Shown here: piece after piece, positions 1 to 7,510 of the stretch
How positions within the stretch are numbered: the first letter of the stretch is position 1
How the letters are laid out: every line of letters starts with the position of its first letter
Origin: Candidatus Pacearchaeota archaeon
GTDB taxonomy: Archaea; Nanobdellota; Nanobdellia; Pacearchaeales; GW2011-AR1
Direction of reading: 5' to 3'
DNA: 30,267 bases
Assembly (NCBI GenBank): GCA_016176815.1
Contig: JACOWL010000002.1
Span: 1-30,267, forward strand
Position numbers and translations under genes: made by a program
Notes under the pieces: model-generated
Seen by the model: the letters and a program-made list of their open reading frames with translations, nothing else
What the model was told of the DNA's origin: nothing
Database searches by the model: none

Positions 1-1
1 A

Positions 2-349
2 ATGACAGATTATCAGGAAATTTCCGATAAAATTGAAGAATATTATGAACTAAAAGATGAATTAAAAGGTCTTTCGGCGGAAGCTCTTCAAAATTCTAAA
101 GAATATAGGCGGTCTTTAGCAATAGACAATTATTTAAAAAATCAAATTTTTGACGGGGGAGAATTATTAAAAATTGCAAATAATATTTATACAAAATATG
201 AAAATCTAAAAAAAGAAAACGGAGAACTAGAAAATAAATTAGAAGAAACAGAAAAAGAAAATGAGAAATTAGAGGATAAATTAAAAGAAACGAACGAAAT
301 AATAATTAAAATTAAAGATATTCATAATTTTTTAAAAAAATACCAATAA
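2..349 (+). CDS. Coiled-coil hypothetical protein, possibly 5'-truncated by the window edge
   Basis: No family is recognised. The 115-residue product is highly charged. From about residue 65 onward it is a continuous Leu/Glu/Lys/Asn heptad pattern (for example ENKLEETEKENEKLEDKL) that should form a long coiled coil; the first 60 residues are also predicted helical. The ATG lies at the second base of the window, so the frame may continue upstream and the true start cannot be judged. It ends 135 bp before rfcS, and the spacer carries its own TATA-like sequences, so it is probably not co-transcribed with rfcS. The function is unknown. Confidence 0.6.
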   Translation: MTDYQEISDKIEEYYELKDELKGLSAEALQNSKEYRRSLAIDNYLKNQIFDGGELLKIANNIYTKYENLKKENGELENKLEETEKENEKLEDKLKETNEIIIKIKDIHNFLKKYQ

Positions 350-387
350 TAATTTTGATTAAAAACCATTCTTTTGTGAACAATAAA

Positions 388-464
388 ATTTATAAGCTAT
401 TTCTTTTTTACCTCATTACACCTTGCATCAAAGGATAAATTGATGTGACAAATAAATATTTGTC
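388..464 (+). promoter_or_regulatory. rfcS upstream region with TATA boxes and an 18-bp palindrome
   Basis: A TATA-like atttataag lies at 388-396. A second AT-rich element is embedded in the perfect inverted repeat GACAAATAAATATTTGTC (447-464, 8-bp arms around AA), whose centre is about 29 nt before the rfcS ATG. A palindrome on top of the TATA position is the expected place for a repressor site or a symmetric TATA. Its function is inferred from position only. Confidence 0.4.
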
Positions 465-484
465 TACTAAAAAATATTTTAAAA

Positions 485-1465
485 ATGAATAAAGAAATAG
501 ACCATGACAGCTCTATCTGGACTGAAAAATACCGCCCAAAAGAATTTTCTGAAGTAGTCGGGCAAAATGATATCATAAAAAGAGTTGAGTCGCTGACAAA
601 AGCAATGAACATCCCGCATTTATTATTTGCAGGACCGGCGGGCGTCGGCAAATCAACTCTCGCGCTTGTCGTGGTAAAAGAGCTCTTCAAAAACACCTGG
701 AAAGAAAATTACCTTGAACTGAATGCTTCAGATGAAAGAGGAATAAATGTTGTCCGGGAAAAAGTAAAAAGTTTTGCAAGAACAAAATCTCTCGGAAAAG
801 TTCCGTTTAAAATAATTTTTCTTGACGAAGCAGACGCCTTAACTCCTGAAGCCCAGCAAGCCCTGAGAAGAACAATGGAGAATTATTCTTCCGGATGCAG
901 ATTTATTTTATCGTGCAACTATTCATCTAAAATAATTGACCCGATTCAGTCGCGCTGCGCAATTTTCAGATTCAAGCTCTTGGAAAAAAAAGATATTGAA
1001 AAAGTTCTTCAGAAAATTGCCAAGAATGAAAACCTGACTATGCATCCCGATGTTCTTGAAATAATTTATGAAGGCAGCGAGGGGGACTGCAGAAGAAGCA
1101 TTAATCTTTTGCAATCAACGGCGGCAATTTCTCCGTCAATAAATCCGGATTTAGTTTCAACAATGATTGCAAATACAAAACCAAAAGACATCAGAGTGGT
1201 TCTTGATTATGCTTTAGCTGGAGATTTTGAAAACTCCCGCGAAAAACTTTTAGACCTTATGCTGAAAGAATCAATTTCAGGGCAGGATGTGGTAAAAGCA
1301 ATTCAAAAAGAAATATGGAATCTTGCAATTGAACCGGAAATAAAAGTAAAGCTGACAGAAAAAACAGGCGAGATAGAATTTAGAATCACCGAGGGCTCTG
1401 ACCCCTTTATTCAGCTTCAATCTCTTTTAGCAAGTTTTGTCTTGGCAGGTTTAGGAAAAAAATGA
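485..1465 (+). CDS. rfcS: Replication factor C small subunit (clamp loader ATPase)
   Basis: AAA+ ATPase of the sliding-clamp loader, which with RfcL opens PCNA and loads it at primer-template junctions. Visible motifs: the TEKYRPKEFSEVVGQ N-terminal signature, Walker A GPAGVGKST (residues 50-58), Walker B FLDEAD (about 113-118), sensor-1 region LSCNYSSKI, and the SRC arginine-finger motif QSRC (155-158). The length (326 aa) is normal for the family and no intein is present. RfcL is encoded 1.2 kb downstream on the same strand (2696-3850), separated by a trmH-like and a CYTH gene. A hairpin follows the stop codon. Confidence 0.96.
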   Translation: MNKEIDHDSSIWTEKYRPKEFSEVVGQNDIIKRVESLTKAMNIPHLLFAGPAGVGKSTLALVVVKELFKNTWKENYLELNASDERGINVVREKVKSFARTKSLGKVPFKIIFLDEADALTPEAQQALRRTMENYSSGCRFILSCNYSSKIIDPIQSRCAIFRFKLLEKKDIEKVLQKIAKNENLTMHPDVLEIIYEGSEGDCRRSINLLQSTAAISPSINPDLVSTMIANTKPKDIRVVLDYALAGDFENSREKLLDLMLKESISGQDVVKAIQKEIWNLAIEPEIKVKLTEKTGEIEFRITEGSDPFIQLQSLLASFVLAGLGKK

Positions 1466-1473
1466 TAATCTGT

Positions 1474-1504
1474 CAAGATTCTTGTGCCCTCCTTGGGCAT
1501 CTTG
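1474..1504 (+). terminator. Hairpin after rfcS
   Basis: TGCCC-tcctt-GGGCA forms a 5-bp GC stem, flanked by CAAG/CTTG arms that can extend it across an asymmetric internal loop. It lies 8 nt after the rfcS stop codon. No long T-run follows directly, so it is either a weak terminator or an mRNA 3'-end structure. Confidence 0.35.
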
Positions 1505-1578
1505 GCGGGCTTTGAGAAATAAAAAAGGATTTAGAGAAATTAGAAAGATTACAATAAATTTAATTGAAAAGGAAAATT

Positions 1579-2169
1579 ATGGAATTACAAAAAACATCTT
1601 TAAGAAAAAGAGCTGATAAAGCATCAGAAAGAAGATCAAAGACGCTTATTTGTGTTGTTGAAAATCCTAAAGATATTAAAAATTTGATGGGAATAATAAG
1701 AACTTCAGAGGCGCTTGCTGTTGGAAAAGTCTACTTAATAAACAACAAGTTAAAACTCCCAGAAAAATGGGAGGAAATGCGTGAAAATCCTAAACTTCTG
1801 AACTTAAGTGCATCAGGAATTAAATGGATTTTTGTAAAAAAATTCTCTTCAACAAAAGAATGTCTAAAACATCTATCCAATAAAAATTTTACCAATATAG
1901 GAACGTCCTCACATTCAATTGGAAAAAAAAGTGCTTCTCTTTCTGAAGGAAAATATACACAAGGTAATCTAGCAGTCTGGTTTGGGAATGAAACAGTAGG
2001 TTTATCAAAAGAGGCCGTTAACGCATGTGATTTTGTAATCCAAATACCAATGTATGGAATCATTGAAAGTATGAATCTTTCTTCATCTGCATCAATAGTT
2101 CTTCAGCATATAGTAGAAAAAAGACAAGAATATTCACAAAAAAAATTAAAAAAAGAAAAAATAAAATGA
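1579..2169 (+). CDS. TrmH/SpoU-family RNA 2'-O-methyltransferase
   Basis: SPOUT-class methyltransferase; this family methylates ribose 2'-OH groups, classically Gm18 of tRNA. Motif 1 is visible as NPKDIKNLMGIIRTSEALAVGK with the catalytic-type Asn and Arg. Motifs 2 and 3 are in WFGNETVGLSKEA and IPMYGIIESMNLSSSAS, the trefoil-knot SAM-binding segment. I chose the ATG at 1579, preceded by AAAGGA, over an in-frame TTG at 1564; this gives 196 aa. The C-terminus is a lysine-rich tail. Its stop overlaps the start of the CYTH gene (ATGA), so the two are translationally coupled. The exact RNA target is not determinable from sequence. Confidence 0.85.
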   Translation: MELQKTSLRKRADKASERRSKTLICVVENPKDIKNLMGIIRTSEALAVGKVYLINNKLKLPEKWEEMRENPKLLNLSASGIKWIFVKKFSSTKECLKHLSNKNFTNIGTSSHSIGKKSASLSEGKYTQGNLAVWFGNETVGLSKEAVNACDFVIQIPMYGIIESMNLSSSASIVLQHIVEKRQEYSQKKLKKEKIK

Positions 2170-2693
2170 CATACACTAATATTGAAATAAAAGCAAGGGC
2201 ATCAGAAAAACAGCAGGGAGAAATAAGAAAAATTTTAAAAGAGAATAATGCAAAATTTATCGGAACTGACAATCAAAAAGATATTTATTTCAAAAATGAA
2301 ACGGGAAGATTAAAATTAAGAAGAGGAAATATTGAAAATTATTTAATTTATTACAAAAGAGAAAATAAAAGAGATTTGAAAAAATCAAAAGTTATTCTTT
2401 TTGACAATCAGGGAAGAATTGATGAATTAGAAAAAAGAACTAAAAAAACCCATGAAATTCTTATTGAAGTTAATAAAGAAAGAGAAATTTATTTTATTGA
2501 AAATGTAAAATTTCATATTGATAAAGTAAAAAATCTTGGAAATTTTGTGGAAATAGAAGCAATTTCCCTGGAAAATTTAATTTCAGAAGAGAAATTAAGA
2601 GAAAAGTGTTTATATTATAAAAATTTATTCAAAATCCCGGACAATGATCTTATTAAAGATTCTTACAGCGACATGCTTTTAAGAAAAAATTAA
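2166..2693 (+). CDS. CYTH-domain protein (class IV adenylate cyclase / thiamine-triphosphatase-like)
   Basis: The CYTH fold binds triphosphate-containing substrates in an acidic, basic-lined tunnel. Evidence: the N-terminal IEIKAR, a partial EXEXK signature in which the first Glu is replaced by Asn (NIEIK); the alternating FKNETGRLKLRRGNIENYLIYYKR segment; and the acidic FVEIEAIS strand. The 175-aa length fits CyaB-type proteins. The start codon overlaps the stop of the trmH-like gene, and the stop lies 2 nt before rfcL, so it is a middle cistron. Whether it makes cAMP or hydrolyses a triphosphate cannot be told; the imperfect EXEXK makes a diverged activity possible. Confidence 0.75.
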   Translation: MTYTNIEIKARASEKQQGEIRKILKENNAKFIGTDNQKDIYFKNETGRLKLRRGNIENYLIYYKRENKRDLKKSKVILFDNQGRIDELEKRTKKTHEILIEVNKEREIYFIENVKFHIDKVKNLGNFVEIEAISLENLISEEKLREKCLYYKNLFKIPDNDLIKDSYSDMLLRKN

Positions 2694-2695
2694 AA

Positions 2696-3850
2696 ATGAC
2701 AACCTGGGCTGAAAAATACAGACCGATTTATTTTGAGGATATAAGAGGGCAGGAAGAAGCTGTTGCAAAAGTAATAGATTTTATTAAAAATTTTCCCTCT
2801 CCAAGGGAGACCCCTTCGGGGCTAAAAAAAAGAGCAATAATTCTTTACGGGTCTGCAGGAACAGGCAAAACTTCTCTTGCTAACGCTGCAGCAAAAGAAA
2901 CAAACTCAGAAATTTTTGAGTTAAACGCTTCAGATTTAAGAAACAAACCGCAATTAAAAGAAACTTTAAAACCGGCAATAGAACAGCGATCATTATTAAA
3001 AAAAGGAAAAATATTATTAATTGATGAGATGGATGGAATAGCTGGAGAAGACCGGGGAGGAATTCAGGAATTAGTTGAATTAATTGAACTCAGCGAATAT
3101 CCAATAATTATGACAGCAAATGACGCCTGGACTAAAAAATTATCTCCATTAAGAAAAAAATGCGAAATCATTCAATTAAAAGATTTAGATTATAAAATAG
3201 TAAAAGATGTTTTAATTAAAATTTTAAGAAAAGAAAAAAAATTTATTGACAACAAAATTCTCACGGAAATTGCGCTAAAAACTAAAGGCGATTTAAGGGC
3301 GGCAATAAATGACGCGCAGACAATTTCCAAGCTTTCCTCTGAAGAGCAGATAAAAACTTTATTTGATGAGCGAAACAAAGAAGAAAATATATTAGATGTT
3401 TTAAAAAAAATTTTTAAATTAAAAGCCAGCAATGAAACATTGAGAACTTTTGACCAGGTAGATATGAAAACAGATGAAATAATTTTGTGGGTTGAAAAAA
3501 ATATCCCTCTGGAATATCGGGACAAAAAACTTGCAAAAGCTTACGAACTTCTAAGCGAAACGGATATTTTTAACGGGAGAATTTACAAACAGCAGTATTG
3601 GAGATTTTTGGTTTATGAAAATATTTTTTTAAGTTATGGAATAGCTTCTTTAAATAAAGAAAACAAGACAAATTTTACAAAATATAAAAGACCGACAAGA
3701 GTTTTAAAAATTTGGATGAATAATTTAAAAATCGCAAAGAAAAAAACAATTGCGGAAAAATATGCAAAACACTCTCATATAAGCATAAAAAAAGCAATGA
3801 AGGAATTTCCAATTATTAAATTGCTTATAAATTCAAATCCACGAAGATGA
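2696..3850 (+). CDS. rfcL: Replication factor C large subunit
   Basis: Large clamp-loader subunit. N-terminal TTWAEKYRP signature, Walker A GSAGTGKTS (52-60), Walker B LLIDEMDG (D110, E111), then ELSEYPIIMTANDAW and the helical collar. At 384 aa it is short for RfcL: the C-terminal tail ends at NSNPRR and I see no PCNA-interacting-peptide motif such as the ones on FEN1 and PolB in this window. Residues about 33-46 (NFPSPRETPSGLKK) precede Walker A and are encoded by an unusually GC-rich double-hairpin stretch that looks inserted. It starts 2 nt after the CYTH stop, in one operon. Confidence 0.94.
   Translation: MTTWAEKYRPIYFEDIRGQEEAVAKVIDFIKNFPSPRETPSGLKKRAIILYGSAGTGKTSLANAAAKETNSEIFELNASDLRNKPQLKETLKPAIEQRSLLKKGKILLIDEMDGIAGEDRGGIQELVELIELSEYPIIMTANDAWTKKLSPLRKKCEIIQLKDLDYKIVKDVLIKILRKEKKFIDNKILTEIALKTKGDLRAAINDAQTISKLSSEEQIKTLFDERNKEENILDVLKKIFKLKASNETLRTFDQVDMKTDEIILWVEKNIPLEYRDKKLAKAYELLSETDIFNGRIYKQQYWRFLVYENIFLSYGIASLNKENKTNFTKYKRPTRVLKIWMNNLKIAKKKTIAEKYAKHSHISIKKAMKEFPIIKLLINSNPRR
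2794..2822 (+). repeat. GC-rich double-hairpin insert inside rfcL
   Basis: This in-frame stretch contains CCCT-ctcca-AGGG followed by CCCC-ttc-GGGG (2811-2821). Its GC content contrasts sharply with the surrounding AT-rich codons. It encodes PSPRETPSG between the first helix and Walker A, where length is normally variable. It looks like a small palindromic insertion, by analogy with the clearer in-frame repeats in polB. No second copy was found in this window. Confidence 0.4.
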
Positions 3851-3931
3851 AATGGCTTATTTAAAGGGGTAATTAATTTTTTAAAAAACGGAAACCTGTA
3901 TACATTTTAAAAGGACTACATATCCCAAAGA

Positions 3932-3939
3932 TTTATAAG
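3932..3939 (+). promoter_or_regulatory. TATA box for the 3964 gene
   Basis: tttataag lies about 25-30 nt before the ATG at 3964, with no Shine-Dalgarno close to the start. This is the standard archaeal arrangement for a nearly leaderless transcript. Confidence 0.55.
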
Positions 3940-3963
3940 GAAGAGGTTAATTCATATCGTAAA

Positions 3964-5556
3964 ATGAAAGTTAATAAAATTTATCCTGCTCTTGAAACTT
4001 TAAATCAAGGAAAATCTCAAGAGATAGATAATCAGACAACACAATTTATGCAAGAAAGGGGGCTTGTTGCTATTTTAGATTATACTTCATATCTTAAAAT
4101 GCAATCAGATGCATCTCAAATTGATTCCGTTAGTAGAGATATTAATTCATATCGTTCTCAAATTGAAAATGATCAAACTCAAGAGAATATACTAACTAAA
4201 AAATTAAATTCTAGTTGGGAAAATTTTTGGTCAAGCAAATCTGATCTTAAAAGAGAACAGGCGGAATTAGATAAAATAAAAAGTAAATTACAAAAAGCAA
4301 ATCAAGAATTACTTTATTCACAAACTGAAAAACAAAGATTGGAAAAAGTAAATCAAGATTTAGAAAGTTACGTTAGAATTTCTGAGGGTTATGTTAAACT
4401 AACAGCGAAAGCGTATTCTATAATGCCAAGAATTAAATCAAGATTGTACAGAATTGCTGATAAAGATTATAATAAATTCAATGACGAAATTAATCAAATA
4501 GATAACAAAATTACTTCTTCTGTTGAGAGATTAAATGAAGTATATGAAAAACTTGCAAATGAATACGTTCCTAATGAAAATTTTATTTTAACTGCACAGC
4601 AACTTGCAAAATATAATGGAAATATTAATGCTCTTGTTAGCAGATTCAAACAAATTTCAACATTACTTGATAAAGAGGATTGGACAAGCTACAAAAAAGC
4701 ACCAATTGCAGCAGGATTAGTGGGTATGATTGAGTACACCCCCAAAGAAGTTGCAAGAAGAATTGTTGCTGCTCACAATGCATTAGTTAGAATTGGTTAT
4801 ACAGATGATTATAACACGGCAGGTGCTGCATTTGCAATTGTAAAAAGAAAAGCTGATGACAATATGACTAAAGTATTAAAAGATATTGAAACTACATTTA
4901 CAAAAATGAAAAAAACAGGGTGGACTTATTCATCAATAAATGCTCCTATTGCAGCGCATTTAATGTTTATGAGGGATGATTCTGTTCAAAGAGCCCATAA
5001 GATTTATAAAACTTTGATTGCAAATGAATTGCCTAATTCAAGAGAAACAAGTATTTTATCTACAATCCTTCTAAATGCTCAAAACGAACCAAAAGAATTA
5101 GTAGATAGAACAAAGAAAATATTTGATATATTAGGTAGAAGTTGGAGCGGAATCTATAAATATGCTATTCCAGCAGGAGTGCTTGCAATGATGCCTGGGA
5201 CGCCTGAAGAATTAATTGAAACCCTTCAAATTGCATATAAAAAATTAGAAGAAAAAGATTTTAGATTCGACACTCTCTCTCTTGCAACGGGGGTGCTTGC
5301 TGATTCATACTTTCATCTTCAGAATACTGGTTTTTTCCAAAAGATTTATTCAGATATTAGTTCATCCAATGTTGCAAGTCGTTATGTTGGAGATGACCAT
5401 ACAAGATCTACTTTTGGATGGGCTGTTGCAGGAGATTTGCTTGATAATGGCAGTCTTGATATTAGTGGCGGATTTATTGCTGGTGCACTTCTTGGCAGCA
5501 TTATGGGTAGTTCATCTAGCGACTATCCCGGTTCGTTTTATAGTGATTACCCCTAA
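3964..5556 (+). CDS. Large coiled-coil and helical-repeat protein of unknown function
   Basis: 530 residues with no signal peptide seen. Residues about 30-210 are a charged coiled-coil region (RSQIENDQTQENILTKKL, then LKREQAELDKIKSKLQKANQ). Residues about 245-460 are a series of roughly 40-residue helical repeats, each with a small-residue helix (APIAAGLVGMI, AGAAFAIV, APIAAHLMFM, ETSILSTILL, AIPAGVLAMM, LSLATGVLA) followed by an amphipathic helix carrying an AHNALVRIGY or AYKKLEEKDF-type end. The repeats resemble DUF4003-like helical-repeat proteins of bacteria, a tentative comparison. The C-terminus is rich in Gly, Ser, Tyr and Asp (GSSSSDYPGSFYSDYP). It is transcribed alone from a TATA box at 3932. 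Confidence 0.7.
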   Translation: MKVNKIYPALETLNQGKSQEIDNQTTQFMQERGLVAILDYTSYLKMQSDASQIDSVSRDINSYRSQIENDQTQENILTKKLNSSWENFWSSKSDLKREQAELDKIKSKLQKANQELLYSQTEKQRLEKVNQDLESYVRISEGYVKLTAKAYSIMPRIKSRLYRIADKDYNKFNDEINQIDNKITSSVERLNEVYEKLANEYVPNENFILTAQQLAKYNGNINALVSRFKQISTLLDKEDWTSYKKAPIAAGLVGMIEYTPKEVARRIVAAHNALVRIGYTDDYNTAGAAFAIVKRKADDNMTKVLKDIETTFTKMKKTGWTYSSINAPIAAHLMFMRDDSVQRAHKIYKTLIANELPNSRETSILSTILLNAQNEPKELVDRTKKIFDILGRSWSGIYKYAIPAGVLAMMPGTPEELIETLQIAYKKLEEKDFRFDTLSLATGVLADSYFHLQNTGFFQKIYSDISSSNVASRYVGDDHTRSTFGWAVAGDLLDNGSLDISGGFIAGALLGSIMGSSSSDYPGSFYSDYP

Positions 5557-5580
5557 CGCCTTCTATTAATAAAGACAAAA

Positions 5581-5656
5581 AGATTTTGTTAAAAAGTATA
5601 AAAATTTCTATTCTGAATTAGAAAAAGAGATAATAAAAAATGCCTCAAAACAGGAA
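5581..5656 (+). pseudogene. Remnant of the 3' end of a nucleotidyltransferase-gene paralogue
   Basis: This 76-bp stretch matches 6729-6804, the 3' end of the downstream AbrB-nucleotidyltransferase gene, with four mismatches. It reads in the same frame (DFVKKYKNFYSELEKEIIKNASKQE, then stop), whereas the intact gene continues a few codons further. It even contains the overlapping ATG that starts the next gene in the intact copy. Nothing upstream of 5570 matches the rest of the gene. It is either the scar of a deleted paralogue or a duplication of the 3' end. Confidence 0.65.
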
Positions 5657-5793
5657 TAAATTTCTTTGAAATACCTGCTTCGCAGAATTAATTTGCTACA
5701 CATCAGCGTCCCGCACGATGTTTCGCATAAGAAAAAATGCCGCCAACAGCTTTTTATTCATTAAATTATTACCTTCAAATATTTTCCAATACG

Positions 5794-5880
5794 ACAATCT
5801 TCTTAGCGTAGAAATCTGACAAAGTCGATTTCGGAGCAAATTAATCCGAGTTGCCCTGCAACGAGCAATTTCGCTGTTCA
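5794..5880 (-). repeat. Dispersed long repeat, partial copy D
   Basis: Read on the minus strand it contains TTTGCTCCGAAATCG, then GATTTCTACGCTAAGAA and AAGATTGTCGT, shared with the fuller copy at 12061-12320. The flanking plus-strand AATCCGAG...CGAGCAATTT hairpin segment is also shared (12196-12222). It fills most of the spacer between the gene remnant and the promoter at 5921. Confidence 0.7.
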
Positions 5881-5920
5881 AAAAAACCAAAAACTTCAGA
5901 CAAAGCAAAAAACAAAAACA

Positions 5921-5949
5921 TTTATAAACATTACGTAATATTACGTAAT
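5921..5949 (+). promoter_or_regulatory. TATA box plus 20-bp double-palindrome operator
   Basis: TATA element tttataaac (5921-5929) is followed directly by ATTACGTAATATTACGTAAT (5930-5949). This is a perfect 20-bp palindrome made of two copies of the palindrome ATTACGTAAT, and it abuts the ATG at 5950. It covers the expected transcription start, an ideal repressor site. The product's own N-terminal AbrB-like domain is the obvious candidate to bind it (inference). Confidence 0.7.
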
Positions 5950-6816
5950 ATGGAATTAATAGCTAAAATCAGCAAGGGAAGCAAAATGGACCAGGTTTAT
6001 CTCCCAAAAAATCGGGCAAGTTTTGATATCGGAGAATATGTCATAATTAAACCTCTTGAAGAAAAATCCTCTCCTTATGAAAAAAAGCTTTATTTTTATG
6101 GTGTTGAGGATGTTAATCCGATAAAAATAGAAATAATTAACAAGATAATTAGCGTAATAAACAAAAATCTTGAAAATTATGAAAACATAATTATTACTGG
6201 ATCATTTTTAGATGAAGGATTTAATTTTAATGATATAGATGTTATAATCATTACTCAAGAAAAACCAAAAAAAGCACAAAAAAGCAAACAGGAACAAAAA
6301 ATAGTAAATTTTTTGACAAATTTGCCCAAGCGTGGTCAAATTAAAGAAATAGAAAAAATTATAAAAGAAAAGTTAAAAATAGAAACCCATATAATCTTTT
6401 TTAATAAAAATTCATTCAGCGAAGCATTAAAGATAGATCCAATTTGGAGATTAATGTTAAACAATTGCATCTCAAAAAAAAGATTGCCCCCGATTACGAT
6501 AAAAGAAATAAAATACAAATATCTTGATGCTCAGTTAATTAAAAGTAAAATATTAATAGAAAACTTTGATTACTTAACAGGAAAAGAAAAATATAAATTA
6601 ATAAGAAATTTAATGGCTATTTATCTATTTATTAAAAACAAAATATTATCAGAAAACAATATAGAAAAAGAAATAAGAAAAAATTTATATATGGAGATTG
6701 AAGATATAAAAAAAAATTTAATTAAAGAAGATTTTGTTAAAAAATATAAAAATTTCTATTATCAATTAGAAAAAGAAATAATAAAAAATGCCTCAAAACA
6801 GGAACAAGCTGATTGA
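5950..6816 (+). CDS. AbrB/SpoVT-like domain fused to a MNT-type nucleotidyltransferase
   Basis: 288 aa from the ATG directly after the operator; the longer frame starting at 5851 runs through the repeat and promoter and is not the real start. Residues 1-36 (MELIAKISKGSKMDQVYLPK...FDIGEYVIIKPL) look like an AbrB/MazE swapped-hairpin DNA-binding domain. Residues about 60-105 carry a polymerase-beta-type nucleotidyltransferase core, GSF at 84-86 and DID at 95-97, as in MNT domains. Residues about 109-132 are encoded by an in-frame repeat element also found in polB. The rest is helical and basic. The 3' end overlaps the next gene by 29 nt. A toxin-antitoxin-like autoregulated module is a plausible reading, not demonstrated. 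Confidence 0.7.
   Translation: MELIAKISKGSKMDQVYLPKNRASFDIGEYVIIKPLEEKSSPYEKKLYFYGVEDVNPIKIEIINKIISVINKNLENYENIIITGSFLDEGFNFNDIDVIIITQEKPKKAQKSKQEQKIVNFLTNLPKRGQIKEIEKIIKEKLKIETHIIFFNKNSFSEALKIDPIWRLMLNNCISKKRLPPITIKEIKYKYLDAQLIKSKILIENFDYLTGKEKYKLIRNLMAIYLFIKNKILSENNIEKEIRKNLYMEIEDIKKNLIKEDFVKKYKNFYYQLEKEIIKNASKQEQAD
6291..6345 (+). repeat. In-frame repeat element R2 inside the nucleotidyltransferase gene
   Basis: The stretch encodes EQKIVNFLTNLPKRGQIKE. It shares AAATTTTTTGACAAATTTG with two tandem copies in polB (27607-27660 and 27697-27750), which encode EQKTGNFLTNLTGNQIRE and EQKTGNFLTNLARNQIKA. An AATTTG...CAAATT hairpin is kept. It sits between the DID strand and the ETHIIFF strand of the nucleotidyltransferase fold, a loop where an insertion is tolerable. 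Confidence 0.75.
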
Positions 6817-7135
6817 TTTATTTATAGGAAACATTTCAAATGCAATTCTGCACGAGATTCTTATAGAATCTATCAAAGATAAAAGCAAAGAAATTGCATC
6901 ATATTATCAAAAAGAAATAGAAAATGTTTTAAGTATTTCTCAAAAATACAGGGAAAAAATAAATCCTGCAAATACGCCTCTTTCTGACAAAGATGTTTCA
7001 TATATAAAAACAAAAATTATTCATAGAGTAAAGATTGAATTAATGAACAGAATTTCAAAAGGTTACAAAAATATTGATTTAACTCTTGTGGATAAATTGG
7101 TTGATAAAATGCTAAAAGATATGGGAGTTGTTTGA
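6788..7135 (+). CDS. Small helical protein, partner of the nucleotidyltransferase
   Basis: 115 aa, predicted all-helical and charged, with no recognised domain and no membrane segment. The start ATG lies inside the 3' end of the nucleotidyltransferase gene (29-nt overlap in another frame), so the two are translationally coupled and share the operator-controlled promoter at 5921. The C-terminal part (SKGYKNIDLTLVDKLVDKMLKDMG) resembles an oligomerisation helix. By gene order it could be the second component of a two-gene regulatory or toxin-antitoxin-like unit. I do not see the R-X4-6-H motif of HEPN proteins in it. Confidence 0.6.
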   Translation: MPQNRNKLIDLFIGNISNAILHEILIESIKDKSKEIASYYQKEIENVLSISQKYREKINPANTPLSDKDVSYIKTKIIHRVKIELMNRISKGYKNIDLTLVDKLVDKMLKDMGVV

Positions 7136-7167
7136 AATTAACGAAGAGTTTTAAAAAAAATTCTAAA

Positions 7168-7296
7168 ATCTAACAGCAGGTTTGCGCAATGCTTGTTTTT
7201 GTTTTTCATAGGATAATCTTTCTTTTAACTAATTTTATTTTTTCAAAACAAATTTTATAAGTTAAAACGCACTGCGCAAACCCGCAAATGTTGGGC
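7168..7296 (+). mobile_element. attC-like recombination site 1
   Basis: 129-bp imperfect palindrome with integron-type ends. The left end is ATCTAAC (7168-7174), matching RYYYAAC. The right end is GTTGGGC (7290-7296), matching GTTRRRY. Inside these, GCAGGTTTGCGCA (7176-7188) pairs with TGCGCAAACCCGC (7272-7284), separated from the outer boxes by unequal unpaired spacers (A versus AAAT). A long AT-rich variable loop lies between. The GC-rich arms contrast with the surroundings. This is the R box, unpaired spacer, L box, loop layout of attC sites. No integrase is seen in the window. Confidence 0.6.
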
Positions 7297-7354
7297 GCAA
7301 TTTTTAGGGACGGAGGACACGGTAGACAGAAAAACAAGATAACAAAAGAGATAA

Positions 7355-7510
7355 ATGACTATTGAAATCTCCATTGAGACAATTATTTATGGCGGGACAG
7401 CAATAATGTTGACGCTTTCTATTACGGCTGTTCTGACAGTTTATTTTCTTCATCGCAGTTTGACACGGCAGACAGAAAAAAATTCTATAATCATACAAAA
7501 AATTAATTAA
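7355..7510 (+). CDS. 51-aa single-span membrane peptide
   Basis: Short ORF with an ATG after AAAAGAGAT. The product is one hydrophobic helix (about residues 9-32, TIIYGGTAIMLTLSITAVLTVYF) followed by a short basic tail (HRSLTRQTEKN). No family is recognised. It is the first ORF in the candidate cassette, about 60 bp after the cassette start. The well-formed membrane helix with a positive-inside tail supports a real gene, but its size keeps confidence moderate. It could act with the next, also membrane-anchored, protein. Confidence 0.45.
   Translation: MTIEISIETIIYGGTAIMLTLSITAVLTVYFLHRSLTRQTEKNSIIIQKIN

Noticed and set aside
5282..5569. Plus-strand 95-codon ORF inside the 530-aa gene.
   Set aside because: It is an out-of-frame shadow of a well-supported long gene, with no start signals.
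5696..5908. Minus-strand 70-codon ORF.
   Set aside because: It lies entirely in repeat DNA, has no convincing start or family, and overlaps the promoter of the 5950 gene.
5851..5949. Upstream extension of the nucleotidyltransferase frame from 5851.
   Set aside because: It runs through the dispersed repeat, the TATA box and the 20-bp palindrome. The ATG at 5950 begins the AbrB-like domain exactly and fits a leaderless transcript.
7304..7498. Minus-strand ORF opposite the 51-aa gene.
   Set aside because: The product is Cys/Asn-rich with no pattern, no ribosome-binding site, and it is antisense to a better ORF with a clear membrane helix.
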